Notes: generated by a model from the sequence alone, not told the origin. Positions 1-7,371 are shown, counted from the stretch's first letter. The stretch: 11,515 nt of DNA from Prevotella sp. (GCA_031263965.1 JAISES010000297.1:1-11515), one strand, 5' to 3'. Numbers and translations are program-made.

Positions 1-195
1 TAACATAAAAAAGACAGGAACGCACCATCGGAGGCATGCCACAAAAAAATTAATAACATGCCATTCGGAATGAGACTCTATATACGCTGAATACCAACGG
101 TTTGTAGTTATATGGAATACAACTACGGCGAAAATAGTGATGATTCTTAACAAATCGGCATATAATATCCGGTCTTTACTTACTTTTTCAATCAT
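1..195 (-). CDS. Acyltransferase family 3 (OafA-like) membrane O-acyltransferase, N-terminal part only
   Basis: The reverse strand reads open for 65 codons from the ATG at 195 to the window edge, so only the N-terminus is present. Residues 9-31 form a hydrophobic first membrane helix containing R17 and H28, spaced as R-x10-H, the signature of acyltransferase-3 proteins. A second hydrophobic stretch (about residues 49-65) ends in VPVFFML, also typical. The family transfers acetyl or other acyl groups to cell-surface sugars or lipids at the inner membrane; the substrate cannot be told from this fragment. An in-frame ATG at 216 exists, but a TAACTTTG -7-type promoter box lies at 217-224, so transcription would start too late to include it; I choose 195. 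The gene begins 38 bases after the uvrC stop on the same strand. Confidence 0.72.
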   Translation of the reverse strand, partial: MIEKVSKDRILYADLLRIITIFAVVVFHITTNRWYSAYIESHSEWHVINFFVACLRWCVPVFFML

Positions 196-216
196 ATTTA
201 CCTGGTCAATTCGCAT

Positions 217-224
217 CAAAGTTA
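217..224 (-). promoter_or_regulatory. Possible Bacteroidota -7 promoter box for the acyltransferase gene
   Basis: TAACTTTG on the minus strand matches the Bacteroidota sigma-ABfr -7 consensus TAnnTTTG and sits 21 bases upstream of the ATG at 195. No TTTG -33 element is found at the expected spacing, so this is a weak call. Confidence 0.35.
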
Positions 225-233
225 GTAAAAATA

Positions 234-2036
234 TCAATTCCCATTTTCTGTAAAGTAATTTCGTAATAAAACTGTTTTATGTTTACCTATAATTTTTTCG
301 AGTTCGGCATCTTTGGCTAGTTTTATTCTTTTTACGCTTTTGTATTCTTTAAGTAATAACCGTTTAGTTTCGTCTCCGATTCCTTTTATATTGTCAAGTT
401 CGGATTTAATTTGACTTTTACTTCTCTGGTTTCTATGGAATGTTATTCCAAACCTGTGAGCCTCGTCTCTAAGATGTTGTATAACTTTCAACGATTCGCT
501 GTTCTTGTCGAGATAAAGGGGTATGGAATCTTCGGGATAATAGATTTCTTCCAGGCGTTTGGCTATACCCACTATTGCAACTTTGCCGTATATATCCAAG
601 GCTTTCAGCGATTCGCATGCAGCGCTCAATTGTCCTTTCCCACCGTCTATAATTATCAGTTGGGGGAGAGATTTGTCTTCCTCATGCAGCCTGTAATATC
701 GCCTGTATATGACTTCGCGCATTGTGGAAAAGTCATCCGGGCCTACTACGGTTTTTACATTAAAGTGCCTGTAATCTTTTTTCGATGGTTTCCCCATTCT
801 GAAAACAACACAAGCCGATACGGGATTTGTACCCTGTATGTTTGAGTTGTCGAAACACTCTATGTGTATTGGTAAATCTTTAAGATTCAGGTCTTTCTGT
901 ATTTCTTTTAATATCCTTACACTCCGCTGTTCAGGATTGAGGCTCTCTGTTTTTTTTAGCTTGTCTATTTTGTACTGCTTTACATTTTGTGTGGATAGAA
1001 GTAATAATTTTTTCTTGTCTCCACGTTGAGGTATTGTATATTCTACTCCATCCATTGTAAGGTCGGGGTAGAAAGGAACTACAATTTCTTTTGCTTTTGA
1101 TCCGAATCGCCCTCGGACTTCTATTATCCCGAGGCTTAGCAGTTCTTCTTTTGTTTCATCCATCCGTTTACGGTACTCGAACGTATATGCTTGTATAATA
1201 GCTCCGTTATATACATTCAAATAATTTATATATGCAGCGTTTTCATCTTCTTCGTAGCTGTATACATTGATGTTATATTTGATGGAGCTGACAACTGTGG
1301 ACTTATTTTTGAAATTCTCGATGAGTTGGTATTTTTCTTTTAATCTGTTTGCTTCTTCAAATTCTTGCTTTTCTGCAAGTTCTATCATTTCTGCATATAT
1401 ACTGTCGCTTACAATATTGGTATTTCCTTTTAATATTTCCAGTATAGAGCGGATATTCTTGTTGTAATTTTCGAGAGACTGTACTCCAATGCATGGCCCC
1501 ATGCATCTTTTTATATGATATTCCAGACAAACTTTATATTTCCCCTCTGCTATATTTTCCGGAGTTAGATTTAATGGGCATGTTCGTATAGAATACATTT
1601 TATGAAAAAAAGACAGGAGGGTTTTAACGCTTGCAACATTAGAATAGGGGCCATAATATTGTGAGCCGTCTTTTGTTATTTTTCTCGTTATCTCTACTCT
1701 TGGAAAATATTCGTTCCGTATGACTATCGAAGGATAAGATTTATCATCCTTGAGCATAACGTTATAACGCGGCTGGAATTCTTTTATCAGGTTGTTTTCC
1801 AGTAACAAGGTATCCTCTTCTGTGTCTACTATTATGTATTTAATGTCACAAATCTTACTTACAAGAATTCGGGTCTTCGGGCTGTCTTCATGTTTTTTTG
1901 TGAAATATGACGAAACTCTTTTTTTTAAGTTTTTGGCTTTTCCTACATATATGATAGTCCCTTTGTTATCAAAGTATTGATAGCAACCGGGCTTGTTTGG
2001 TATATTTTGGATTATATTTTTAAGATATTCTTTCAT
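234..2036 (-). CDS. uvrC: Excinuclease ABC subunit C (UvrC)
   Basis: UvrC makes both incisions around a DNA lesion in nucleotide excision repair after UvrA/UvrB damage recognition. At 600 aa it is full length. The N-terminal GIY-YIG nuclease (about 12-95) carries GCY at 17-19, YVG at 30-32, R40, E80 and N92, the residues for the 3' incision. Four cysteines (C153, C170, C178, C182) match the family's iron-sulfur cluster ligands. A UVR motif (about 208-242) would bind UvrB. The C-terminal RNase H-like nuclease for the 5' incision has D396 (ECFDNS), D464 (IIIDGGKGQL) and H527 (RDEAHRF). A helix-hairpin-helix region follows (about 550-600). It lies downstream of apt, separated by 93 bases that hold a hairpin repeat. 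All catalytic residues are present, so it should be functional. Confidence 0.98.
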   Translation of the reverse strand: MKEYLKNIIQNIPNKPGCYQYFDNKGTIIYVGKAKNLKKRVSSYFTKKHEDSPKTRILVSKICDIKYIIVDTEEDTLLLENNLIKEFQPRYNVMLKDDKSYPSIVIRNEYFPRVEITRKITKDGSQYYGPYSNVASVKTLLSFFHKMYSIRTCPLNLTPENIAEGKYKVCLEYHIKRCMGPCIGVQSLENYNKNIRSILEILKGNTNIVSDSIYAEMIELAEKQEFEEANRLKEKYQLIENFKNKSTVVSSIKYNINVYSYEEDENAAYINYLNVYNGAIIQAYTFEYRKRMDETKEELLSLGIIEVRGRFGSKAKEIVVPFYPDLTMDGVEYTIPQRGDKKKLLLLSTQNVKQYKIDKLKKTESLNPEQRSVRILKEIQKDLNLKDLPIHIECFDNSNIQGTNPVSACVVFRMGKPSKKDYRHFNVKTVVGPDDFSTMREVIYRRYYRLHEEDKSLPQLIIIDGGKGQLSAACESLKALDIYGKVAIVGIAKRLEEIYYPEDSIPLYLDKNSESLKVIQHLRDEAHRFGITFHRNQRSKSQIKSELDNIKGIGDETKRLLLKEYKSVKRIKLAKDAELEKIIGKHKTVLLRNYFTENGN

Positions 2037-2050
2037 TAATAAACTTTTCT

Positions 2051-2130
2051 CTTAGAAGCTGTTTAAATTTTATAGCAAATTTTTTTTCAAATCCTATAAT
2101 AATATTTTCGATAAAATTCAAACAGTTTCT
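2051..2130. repeat. Hairpin repeat R1, copy A (between apt and uvrC)
   Basis: The arms at 2055-2071 and 2113-2129 are inverted repeats of 17 bases with two mismatches, separated by about 41 bases. The interior (about 2068-2109) is identical to copy B at 5698-5777 over roughly 40 bases, and the flanking arms differ only slightly. The right arm runs into the apt stop codon (2130-2132). In the transcript it would form an AU-rich hairpin just after apt and before uvrC. No transposase is encoded; it resembles a MITE or REP-like element. Confidence 0.8.
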
Positions 2131-2681
2131 TAAATAGAGAAATTGATTAAAGACGTTACTTCTATGTCTTCGGGAAACAAACTTCTCCCTTTCAGATCGT
2201 CCAGTTCTATTATAAAATTTACATATATTTTCTTCACGCCCATTTTTTTAACGAGTTTATATGCTGCTTCCATCGTTCCCCCTGTGGCCAGCAGGTCGTC
2301 GTGAATAAGGACTATATCTTCCGGGGAAAGTGCGTCTTTATGGATTTGTATTTTATCTATACCATATTCTTTCTGATATTCTTCTTCGTATACTTCTGCC
2401 GGAAGTTTCCCCGGTTTCCTTATCGGTACAAATCCGGCTTCCAGTTTCAGAGCCATAATGGGGCCCATTATAAACCCGCGGGATTCTATGCCTACAATTT
2501 TTGTAATACCTTTGTCTTTGTACTCTTCGTAAAGAACATCGGTCAACATTGATAATGACTCTTTCGTTTTAAATAGTGGAGTCACATCTTTGAATTGAAT
2601 TCCTTTTATTGGGAAATCAGGGATATTCCGCACTGTTCTTTTTAATTCTTCAATTTTCTGTTCTCTTGTTTTAGTTTCCAT
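2130..2681 (-). CDS. apt: Adenine phosphoribosyltransferase
   Basis: Apt joins adenine to PRPP to give AMP and pyrophosphate in cytoplasmic purine salvage. The 183-aa protein is of normal length. It shows the N-terminal IPDFP..GI.FKDVTPL block (20-36), the GIESRGFI block (64-71) and the PRPP-binding loop at 123-136 with D128, D129 and ATGGT; the residue before the acidic pair is H127 rather than the V common in proteobacterial enzymes. The ATG at 2681 opens the conserved reading with no nearby alternative. The gene lies 87 bases after mnmG on the same strand, and that spacer holds two parS-like palindromes. Expression is probably by read-through from mnmG or from a promoter in the spacer that I could not identify. 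Confidence 0.97.
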   Translation of the reverse strand: METKTREQKIEELKRTVRNIPDFPIKGIQFKDVTPLFKTKESLSMLTDVLYEEYKDKGITKIVGIESRGFIMGPIMALKLEAGFVPIRKPGKLPAEVYEEEYQKEYGIDKIQIHKDALSPEDIVLIHDDLLATGGTMEAAYKLVKKMGVKKIYVNFIIELDDLKGRSLFPEDIEVTSLINFSI

Positions 2682-2701
2682 TCTTGGGGTTTTCTTTTAT
2701 G

Positions 2702-2717
2702 TGTTTCACGTGGAACA
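2702..2717. promoter_or_regulatory. parS: parS centromere site 1 (ParB/Spo0J binding palindrome)
   Basis: TGTTTCACGTGGAACA matches the widely conserved chromosomal parS consensus (TGTTnCACGTGnAACA). The palindrome extends outwards to 2698-2721 with a single mismatch. It lies in the 87-base mnmG-apt spacer. ParB loads onto such sites as a CTP-dependent clamp and spreads, and ParA and SMC then segregate the origin region. The ParAB genes themselves are not in this window. Confidence 0.85.
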
Positions 2718-2746
2718 CATATGTTTTTAATGTTTGTTTTTTTTCT

Positions 2747-2762
2747 TGTTCCACGTGGAACA
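2747..2762. promoter_or_regulatory. parS: parS centromere site 2 (perfect palindrome)
   Basis: TGTTCCACGTGGAACA is a perfect 16-base palindrome matching the parS consensus, and one further pair extends it to 18 bases (2746-2763). Its centre is 45 bases from that of site 1. It ends six bases before the mnmG stop codon complement at 2769. Two close sites in one intergenic gap make chance unlikely. Confidence 0.87.
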
Positions 2763-2768
2763 AAGTGT

Positions 2769-4643
2769 TTATCGACCCAGCAAAACCAATAAGATAGAGA
2801 TGTCATTTGGCGATATTCCGGGGATTCTACTCGCTTGCGCGATGGTTTCAGGATCTATTTTTGTTAGTTTTTGGCGAGCTTCGGTTGATAAAGACAGGAT
2901 GTTGTCGTAGTTAAATTTACCTTTTATTTTTATGTTTTCTAATCTTGTTATCTTGTCGGCAATCAATTGTTCTCTTTTTATGTAGCCGTCATATTTAATG
3001 ATAATCTCCGAAGCTTCTATTATTTCCTCTTTCCTGTTAGGGATTTTATCTATTTCTTCCTTTAATGCCGGTATGTATCCGGCTATGCTTTTTATTGATA
3101 TTTGTGGGCGGTTGATTACATCTTTTAGCTTTATTCCTTGTTTTAGGGGTGTTGTTCCTAGTTTTTCCAGCCCTTCGTTTATATATTCAGGTTTGAGGGA
3201 ATAGGTTGATGTAAAGGATATGATCCGGTCTACTTCTTTTTTCTTTTCGTTCAGCAGGTCTATTCTTTCTTGTTTAGCCAAGCCAATATTATTCCCTTTT
3301 TCTGTCAGGCGTACGTCTGCATCATCTTGACGAAGAAGGATGCGGTATTCAGCCCTCGATGTAAACATGCGATACGGTTCATCCACGCCTTTTGTAACCA
3401 GATCATCTATCAATACGCCTATATAGGCTTCGTCTCTCTTTAATATAAATTCGGTTCCGCCATGTGTTTTAATGTGGGCGTTTATTCCGGCTATTAGTCC
3501 CTGTCCTCCTGCTTCTTCGTATCCTGTTGTCCCGTTTATTTGTCCGGCAAAGTATAGGTTATCGATCAGTTTTGTTTCCAATGTATGTTTTAATTGTGTC
3601 GGATCGAAGAAATCATATTCTATGGCATACCCGGGGCGGTATAGATGTATGTTGCGGAAAGCCGGAATTTTTTGTAGCGCGTCTATCTGTATGTGGAGTG
3701 GGAGAGAAGAGGAAAAACCATTCAGATAGTATTCCTGTGTGTTTTCACCTTCCGGTTCCAAAAATAACTGGTGGGATGTTTTGTCTGAAAAAGTGACGAT
3801 CTTTGTTTCTATACTTGGGCAATACCTTGGGCCTATACTTTTTATTTGTCCGTTGTATAATGGAGAATCATCCAATCCATCGCGCAATGCAGTATGCGTT
3901 TCCTCATTGGTGTAGGTTATCCAACAGCTCAGTTGTTTTAGTTTCCGCGGCTCGAAATCCAGATATGAAAACTTATGGAAATCATCATCTCCTTTTTGCT
4001 CTTCCATCAGGCTGAAGTCAACGCTTCGTCCATCTATCCGTGCAGGGGTTCCTGTCTTCATCCGGTCAGTGGTAAATCCGGCTTCTTTGAGTTGTTCGGT
4101 TATTCCAAAAGATGCAGGTTCGGATACCCGTCCTCCTTCTATTTGGGTTTTGCCGATATGCATCAAGCCATTTAGAAAAGTGCCATTTGTAAGGATAATG
4201 GACTTTGCGGAGAATGTGACACCCATTGCTGTTTTCACCCCTGTCACGGTTTTGTTCTCGAGGATCAGGGATGTAACAGTGTCTTGCCAGAGAAAAAGAT
4301 TGTTTGTGGCGTCAATAATTTCTCTCCATTTATTAATAAATTGCACACGGTCGCTTTGTGCTCTCGGGCTCCACATTGCCGGGCCCTTCGACTTATTAAG
4401 CATCCTGAATTGAATGGCTGTCATATCTGTCACTATTCCCATTTGTCCGCCCAGCGCATCTATTTCGCGTACGATCTGCCCTTTTGCAATTCCTCCCACT
4501 GCCGGGTTACAACTCATCTGGGCTATTTTGTTCATGTCCATTGTTATCAGCAGGGTTTTCGAACCCATATTGGCGGCAGCGGCAGCAGCTTCGCAGCCGG
4601 CATGCCCTGCTCCGACAACAATTACGTCATATTTGAAATTCAT
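2769..4643 (-). CDS. mnmG: tRNA uridine-5-carboxymethylaminomethyl modification enzyme MnmG (GidA)
   Basis: MnmG, with MnmE, uses FAD, NADH and methylene-THF to install the (carboxymethyl)aminomethyl group on U34 of tRNAs reading NNA/NNG codons. From the ATG at 4643 the protein is 624 aa, the usual length. It has the FAD dinucleotide motif VVGAGHAGCEAA (9-20), the conserved cysteine in MSCNPAVGG (C45), a second conserved cysteine in PRYCPSIE, and the C-terminal helical block (LSTEARQKL..IDPETIAQASRIPG) that binds MnmE and tRNA. An upstream in-frame TTG at 4673 would add 10 residues but falls inside a TAACTTTG promoter box, so I reject it. MnmG genes often lie near the replication origin, which agrees with the adjacent parS sites. 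Confidence 0.98.
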   Translation of the reverse strand: MNFKYDVIVVGAGHAGCEAAAAAANMGSKTLLITMDMNKIAQMSCNPAVGGIAKGQIVREIDALGGQMGIVTDMTAIQFRMLNKSKGPAMWSPRAQSDRVQFINKWREIIDATNNLFLWQDTVTSLILENKTVTGVKTAMGVTFSAKSIILTNGTFLNGLMHIGKTQIEGGRVSEPASFGITEQLKEAGFTTDRMKTGTPARIDGRSVDFSLMEEQKGDDDFHKFSYLDFEPRKLKQLSCWITYTNEETHTALRDGLDDSPLYNGQIKSIGPRYCPSIETKIVTFSDKTSHQLFLEPEGENTQEYYLNGFSSSLPLHIQIDALQKIPAFRNIHLYRPGYAIEYDFFDPTQLKHTLETKLIDNLYFAGQINGTTGYEEAGGQGLIAGINAHIKTHGGTEFILKRDEAYIGVLIDDLVTKGVDEPYRMFTSRAEYRILLRQDDADVRLTEKGNNIGLAKQERIDLLNEKKKEVDRIISFTSTYSLKPEYINEGLEKLGTTPLKQGIKLKDVINRPQISIKSIAGYIPALKEEIDKIPNRKEEIIEASEIIIKYDGYIKREQLIADKITRLENIKIKGKFNYDNILSLSTEARQKLTKIDPETIAQASRIPGISPNDISILLVLLGR

Positions 4644-4670
4644 AAGTTGTTTAAAAGGATATATTTCCTG

Positions 4671-4678
4671 CAAAGTTA
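4671..4678 (-). promoter_or_regulatory. Possible -7 promoter box for mnmG
   Basis: TAACTTTG on the minus strand fits TAnnTTTG and sits 28 bases before the mnmG ATG at 4643. No TTTG at the usual -33 distance is seen. The same octamer occurs upstream of the acyltransferase gene. It supports the ATG over the upstream TTG start. Confidence 0.4.
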
Positions 4679-4712
4679 GTATATTATTATATTAACTGAT
4701 GTTACGCAACAC

Positions 4713-4788
4713 CGAAAAATATTATTATCGTATCTGATTGTCTGTTTCCCACGTCATTACGAGGGTTTATCCGAAGCAATCCAGTGAC
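4713..4788 (+). repeat. Interspersed repeat R2, copy a
   Basis: It begins with GAAAAATATTATT, then CGTATCTGATTG, then CGTCATTACGAG, and ends in GAAGCAATCCAGTGACC. The same blocks in the same order occur at 10360-10467 (plus strand) and, in part, on the minus strand at 5617-5683. The GTCATTGCGAG...GAAGCAATCC pattern is a known kind of short intergenic repeat in many bacterial genomes. Confidence 0.65.
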
Positions 4789-4948
4789 CCCACTCCGGCC
4801 CTCCCCTATCTTTGTGCCAAATGACATAGGAAATGACAAGGAAAAATAAGATCGTTGAAATTCTGTTACAATATCAAGAATACCCAGCCAAAGGAGAAGC
4901 CTCGCCAAGGGCAGGCTTCCCTGGGGGTTGGCAAAACAAGGACATGTT

Positions 4949-5154
4949 ATGATCAACAATTCATCGCTCCACAAATGGGACAGGCTCAGGCAAAAGCAAT
5001 TCGACACGCAGTTTATCAACCAGCTTCAGGCAGGGATGAACTGTTCGATGTTCGAGGTAAGGCCATCCTCAATGCTGTTTATGAGGTCTACCAGCCATTT
5101 TTTGACAACAGTGCAAGCCTGCGGTCCGGACAGATCTGTTTCGAGTGTAAATAA
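4949..5154 (+). pseudogene. Decayed 5' gene fragment with frameshift, possibly DUF1670-like
   Basis: From the ATG at 4949 the reading gives HKWDRLRQKQFDTQFINQ and continues to about 5058. Its sensible continuation (AILNAVYEVYQPFFDNSASL, to the stop at 5152-5154) is in the next frame, so about one base has been lost near 5059-5064. The combined peptide of some 68 residues looks like the start of a larger DNA-associated protein, cut off after GQICFE. I recall similar N-termini in DUF1670 proteins but cannot confirm it. The stretch is more GC-rich than its surroundings, consistent with acquired DNA. No function is assigned. Confidence 0.4.
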
Positions 5155-5191
5155 GTAATGAAAACAATTTAATGCAACATTATTTTCGTTT

Positions 5192-5270
5192 TTGTCATGC
5201 TGACGCAAGGAAGCATCCCGTGTATATTTTGTTTTGGAGAAACGAGATCCTTCGTTCCTCAGGATGACAG
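5192..5270. repeat. Imperfect inverted repeat of the GTCATGCTGA...AGGATGAC type
   Basis: The left arm 5194-5217 (GTCATGCTGACGCAAGGAAG and on) pairs imperfectly with the right arm 5246-5268 (GATCCTTCGTTCCTCAGGAT and on), with about 28 bases between. Transcribed either way it would form a long hairpin. This motif family is a common intergenic palindrome in environmental bacterial genomes; its function is unknown. Confidence 0.6.
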
Positions 5271-5432
5271 AGAGTATGTTGTGATAATTATTATTGGTAA
5301 CTTAATAATTGAAAAGTATACCACAGGGGAAATAAAAGGAGTGACCTTCTTGATAAAAGGGGGGGGCTTTTTATTAACAAATATTAATATTATAAATTCC
5401 TTTGCAGGTTCAAAAAAAAGCGAAGGGAAAAA

Positions 5433-5532
5433 ATGGTAACAATGGTGGAAAAACAGACAATTATACACCTGTACAGGACACAGGGTTACATCAAACGGGC
5501 ATCGACGGAGAGCTCGATATAAGCCGCAATTA
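5433..5532 (+). pseudogene. IS21-type IstA transposase N-terminal remnant (frameshifted)
   Basis: The ATG at 5433 (or 5442) opens MVEKQTIIHLYRTQGYIKRA. After a frame change near 5500 it continues as IDGELDISRN, followed by a TAA stop. Together these resemble the N-terminal helix-turn-helix of IS21-family IstA proteins (KR.IA.ELGISRNTV). Only about 33 codons remain; the catalytic DDE domain and the IstB helper gene are absent and no terminal repeats are seen. The assignment rests on this short motif and is tentative. Confidence 0.35.
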
Positions 5533-5616
5533 ACAACCGTATCGCGTTATAATAGCGGTAATCGCCAACATAGCGTTATAACAGGCACATTAAAAGAGTT
5601 GATAGACGAAAGGGGG

Positions 5617-5683
5617 CTTCGTTGCACTCCTCGCAATGACGGGAGAAAAAGAACGTATAAATTGAATAACCAGATACGGCAAT
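5617..5683 (-). repeat. Interspersed repeat R2, copy c (opposite strand)
   Basis: On the minus strand this reads ATTGCCGTATCTG (5671-5683), then CGTCATTGCGAGGAGTGCAA and CGAAG (to 5617). The block order matches copies a and b. It abuts R1 copy B on the side expected from the compound arrangement at 10341-10467. Confidence 0.55.
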
Positions 5684-5697
5684 GATTATTTACAGAA

Positions 5698-5777
5698 CTT
5701 AGAAACTGTTTGAATTTTATAGCAAATTTTTTTTCAAATCCTATAATAATATTTTTCGCCAAAATTCAAACAGTTTA
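5698..5777. repeat. Hairpin repeat R1, copy B
   Basis: The perfect 16-base arms AAACTGTTTGAATTTT (5703-5718) and its complement (5761-5776) flank a 42-base AT-rich interior. It is nearly identical to copy A (2051-2130) and in the same orientation. No coding capacity is present. Confidence 0.82.
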
Positions 5778-5868
5778 TTATATCGGAATTATTATATCCG
5801 GTGGCTTTTCTCTTGTATTTTATCTCTCTAAATAGGTAACCTGTCTATGAGCGTACGGAAAAAATTAC

Positions 5869-5876
5869 TATTTTTG
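5869..5876 (+). promoter_or_regulatory. Possible -7 promoter box for the pRiA4b-like gene and miaA
   Basis: TATTTTTG matches TAnnTTTG and lies 25 bases before the ATG at 5901. Because it sits downstream of an in-frame ATG at 5847, it argues for 5901 as the true start. No clear -33 TTTG is present. Confidence 0.35.
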
Positions 5877-5900
5877 GGAAAAAATACTAAACATACTAAA

Positions 5901-6452
5901 ATGATATTTCGTTTTTTACTTTTATCAGACGAGGTTGAAGACTTCAAACGTGAAATTCAGATCAGTGCGGATGCGACATTTCTCGACCTGCATAAGGCTA
6001 TTATTAAATCGGTAGATTACAGGGAGGGAGAAATGGCTTCTTTCTTTATATGTAGTAACGATTGGGAAAAAGAACAGGAAATTACGCTTATGGAAATGGA
6101 TACAAGTTCGGACGAAGATTCATACACCATGGACGCATCGGTTTTGAACGACTTTTTAGAAGATGAAAGGCAAAAGCTCATGTATGTATTCGATTATCTG
6201 ACCGAAAGAGCATTTTTTATGGAACTTCGGGAGATAATTACAGGAAAAGATACAGAGGAGGCAATATGTACAAGATCGACAGGTAATCCTCCGGCTCAGG
6301 CTGTAGATTTTGATACTGTTGCGGCAAGTTCTGCAATTATGGATACCGGCGAAAACTTTTACGGGGACGAAGGATATGATCCGGATGAGTTGGATGCGGA
6401 AGGCTTTGACGGGCTGGACGACGTACAACTGCCTGGTGGCGAAGAATATTAA
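5901..6452 (+). CDS. Plasmid pRiA4b ORF-3-like (IS1096 passenger-like) conserved protein
   Basis: The 183-residue protein opens with [20 protein letters not shown], then an [10 protein letters not shown] block and [20 protein letters not shown], the pattern of the pRiA4b ORF-3-like fold found throughout Bacteroidales chromosomes. The C-terminal third is strongly acidic ([20 protein letters not shown]). Biochemical function is unknown. An upstream ATG at 5847 would add 18 residues rich in K and N, but homology and a promoter box at 5869 favour 5901. The stop codon overlaps the miaA start by one base (TAATG at 6450-6454), so the two are probably translationally coupled. Despite the name it looks like a resident chromosomal gene, not a mobile one. 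Confidence 0.82.
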   Translation: MIFRFLLLSDEVEDFKREIQISADATFLDLHKAIIKSVDYREGEMASFFICSNDWEKEQEITLMEMDTSSDEDSYTMDASVLNDFLEDERQKLMYVFDYLTERAFFMELREIITGKDTEEAICTRSTGNPPAQAVDFDTVAASSAIMDTGENFYGDEGYDPDELDAEGFDGLDDVQLPGGEEY

Positions 6453-7366
6453 TGAAATCCCTGATAGTACTGCCTGGCCCTACAGGTGTGGGGAAAACAG
6501 CGCTAAGTATAAATCTTGCCGGATATTACGGGGCTTCTATCATATCGGCAGATTCCCGTCAGTTTTTTAAAGGATTGGACATTGGGACTGCCGCCCCTAC
6601 AGCGGAAGAGAAATCCCGTGCCAGACACCACCTTGTGGGGATGCTGGATGTATCGGATTACTATAGCGCCAGTGAATTTGAGCGGGACGCTTTAGCCCTT
6701 ATAGAGGAGGAACACAAATCCCGGGATATTGTTATCGCTTCCGGAGGATCGATGATGTACATCGATGCCCTATGCACAGGGATCGATGATGTACCCACGA
6801 TAGATGAGAAGTTAAGGCAGGAAGTCTATGCCGTGTACGAACGTGAAGGATTAGAGCCTATTCGTTCCCGGTTAAAAATGCTTGATCCTGACTTCTATAA
6901 TGAGGTAGACCTGAAAAACCACAAGCGGGTTATCCATGCTCTGGAAGTTTGCCTGATGACAGGAAAACCCTATTCTTCTTTCCGTACAAATACAAAAAAA
7001 CAACGGCCGTTTAATATCGTCAAAATAGGATTGATGCGTAATCGTGAAGAGCTTTACGAACGTATTAACCGGCGGGTGGACAAGATGATGGCTCAGGGAT
7101 TGTTGGAAGAAGCAAATCGTTTTTATCCTCAACGACACCTTAACTCACTCAATACGGTAGGATATAAAGAGCTTTTCAAATATCTGGATGGAGAATGGAC
7201 TCTCGAATTTGCAGTAGAGAAAATAAAACAAAACACCCGAATTTATTCCCGTAAACAAATGACGTGGTTTAAGCGCGATAAAGAAATACACTGGATAAAT
7301 CTGTCCGGTGTGGATGATCGTGATGCATTGAACCAAATAGTGGAATTAACGAAAATCTGTAATTAA
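6452..7366 (+). CDS. miaA: tRNA dimethylallyltransferase (MiaA)
   Basis: MiaA transfers the dimethylallyl group of DMAPP to N6 of A37 in tRNAs that read codons starting with U, stabilising anticodon pairing. The 304-aa protein is full length. It has the P-loop GPTGVGKT (9-16), the conserved DSRQ (34-37) and KGLDIGTA blocks, and the C-terminal [15 protein letters not shown] signature. The start overlaps the upstream stop by one base, pointing to coupled expression with the pRiA4b-like gene. It converges with rnhB, leaving a 21-base gap. Confidence 0.97.
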   Translation: MKSLIVLPGPTGVGKTALSINLAGYYGASIISADSRQFFKGLDIGTAAPTAEEKSRARHHLVGMLDVSDYYSASEFERDALALIEEEHKSRDIVIASGGSMMYIDALCTGIDDVPTIDEKLRQEVYAVYEREGLEPIRSRLKMLDPDFYNEVDLKNHKRVIHALEVCLMTGKPYSSFRTNTKKQRPFNIVKIGLMRNREELYERINRRVDKMMAQGLLEEANRFYPQRHLNSLNTVGYKELFKYLDGEWTLEFAVEKIKQNTRIYSRKQMTWFKRDKEIHWINLSGVDDRDALNQIVELTKICN

Positions 7367-7371
7367 TTATC

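Larger units (their letters stand above)
4644..5900. other. Gene-poor intergenic region with decayed gene fragments and palindromic repeats
   Basis: About 1.25 kb between divergent mnmG and the pRiA4b-like gene has no intact gene. In order it holds the mnmG promoter, repeat R2 copy a, a frameshifted DUF1670-like fragment, a GATGACA-type inverted repeat, a run of eight G (5359-5366) in AT-rich DNA, an IstA-like fragment, R2 copy c on the opposite strand, R1 copy B and a -7 box. Open frames across it join unrelated pieces and do not look like proteins. I see no tRNA, rRNA or CRISPR array. Confidence 0.7.

Noticed and set aside
2740..2765. Intrinsic terminator after mnmG formed by the palindrome
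   Set aside because: The 18-base palindrome has essentially no loop and matches the parS consensus too well; a second copy 45 bases away has the same core.
4644..4673. Ten-residue N-terminal extension of MnmG from a TTG at 4673
   Set aside because: The TTG lies inside the TAACTTTG promoter box and the family starts at the FKYDVIVVGAGHAG segment, so the ATG at 4643 is preferred.
4702..5019. 105-codon minus-strand open frame in the gap
   Set aside because: It crosses repeat R2 and the opposite-strand gene fragment, and its composition and content do not resemble a protein.
5197..5439. 80-codon plus-strand open frame
   Set aside because: It runs through a palindromic repeat, a G8 run and AT-rich sequence; no protein-like pattern.
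5847..5900. 18-codon upstream extension of the pRiA4b-like protein
   Set aside because: The extra residues are not family-like and a TAnnTTTG box at 5869-5876 would place the transcript start inside them.
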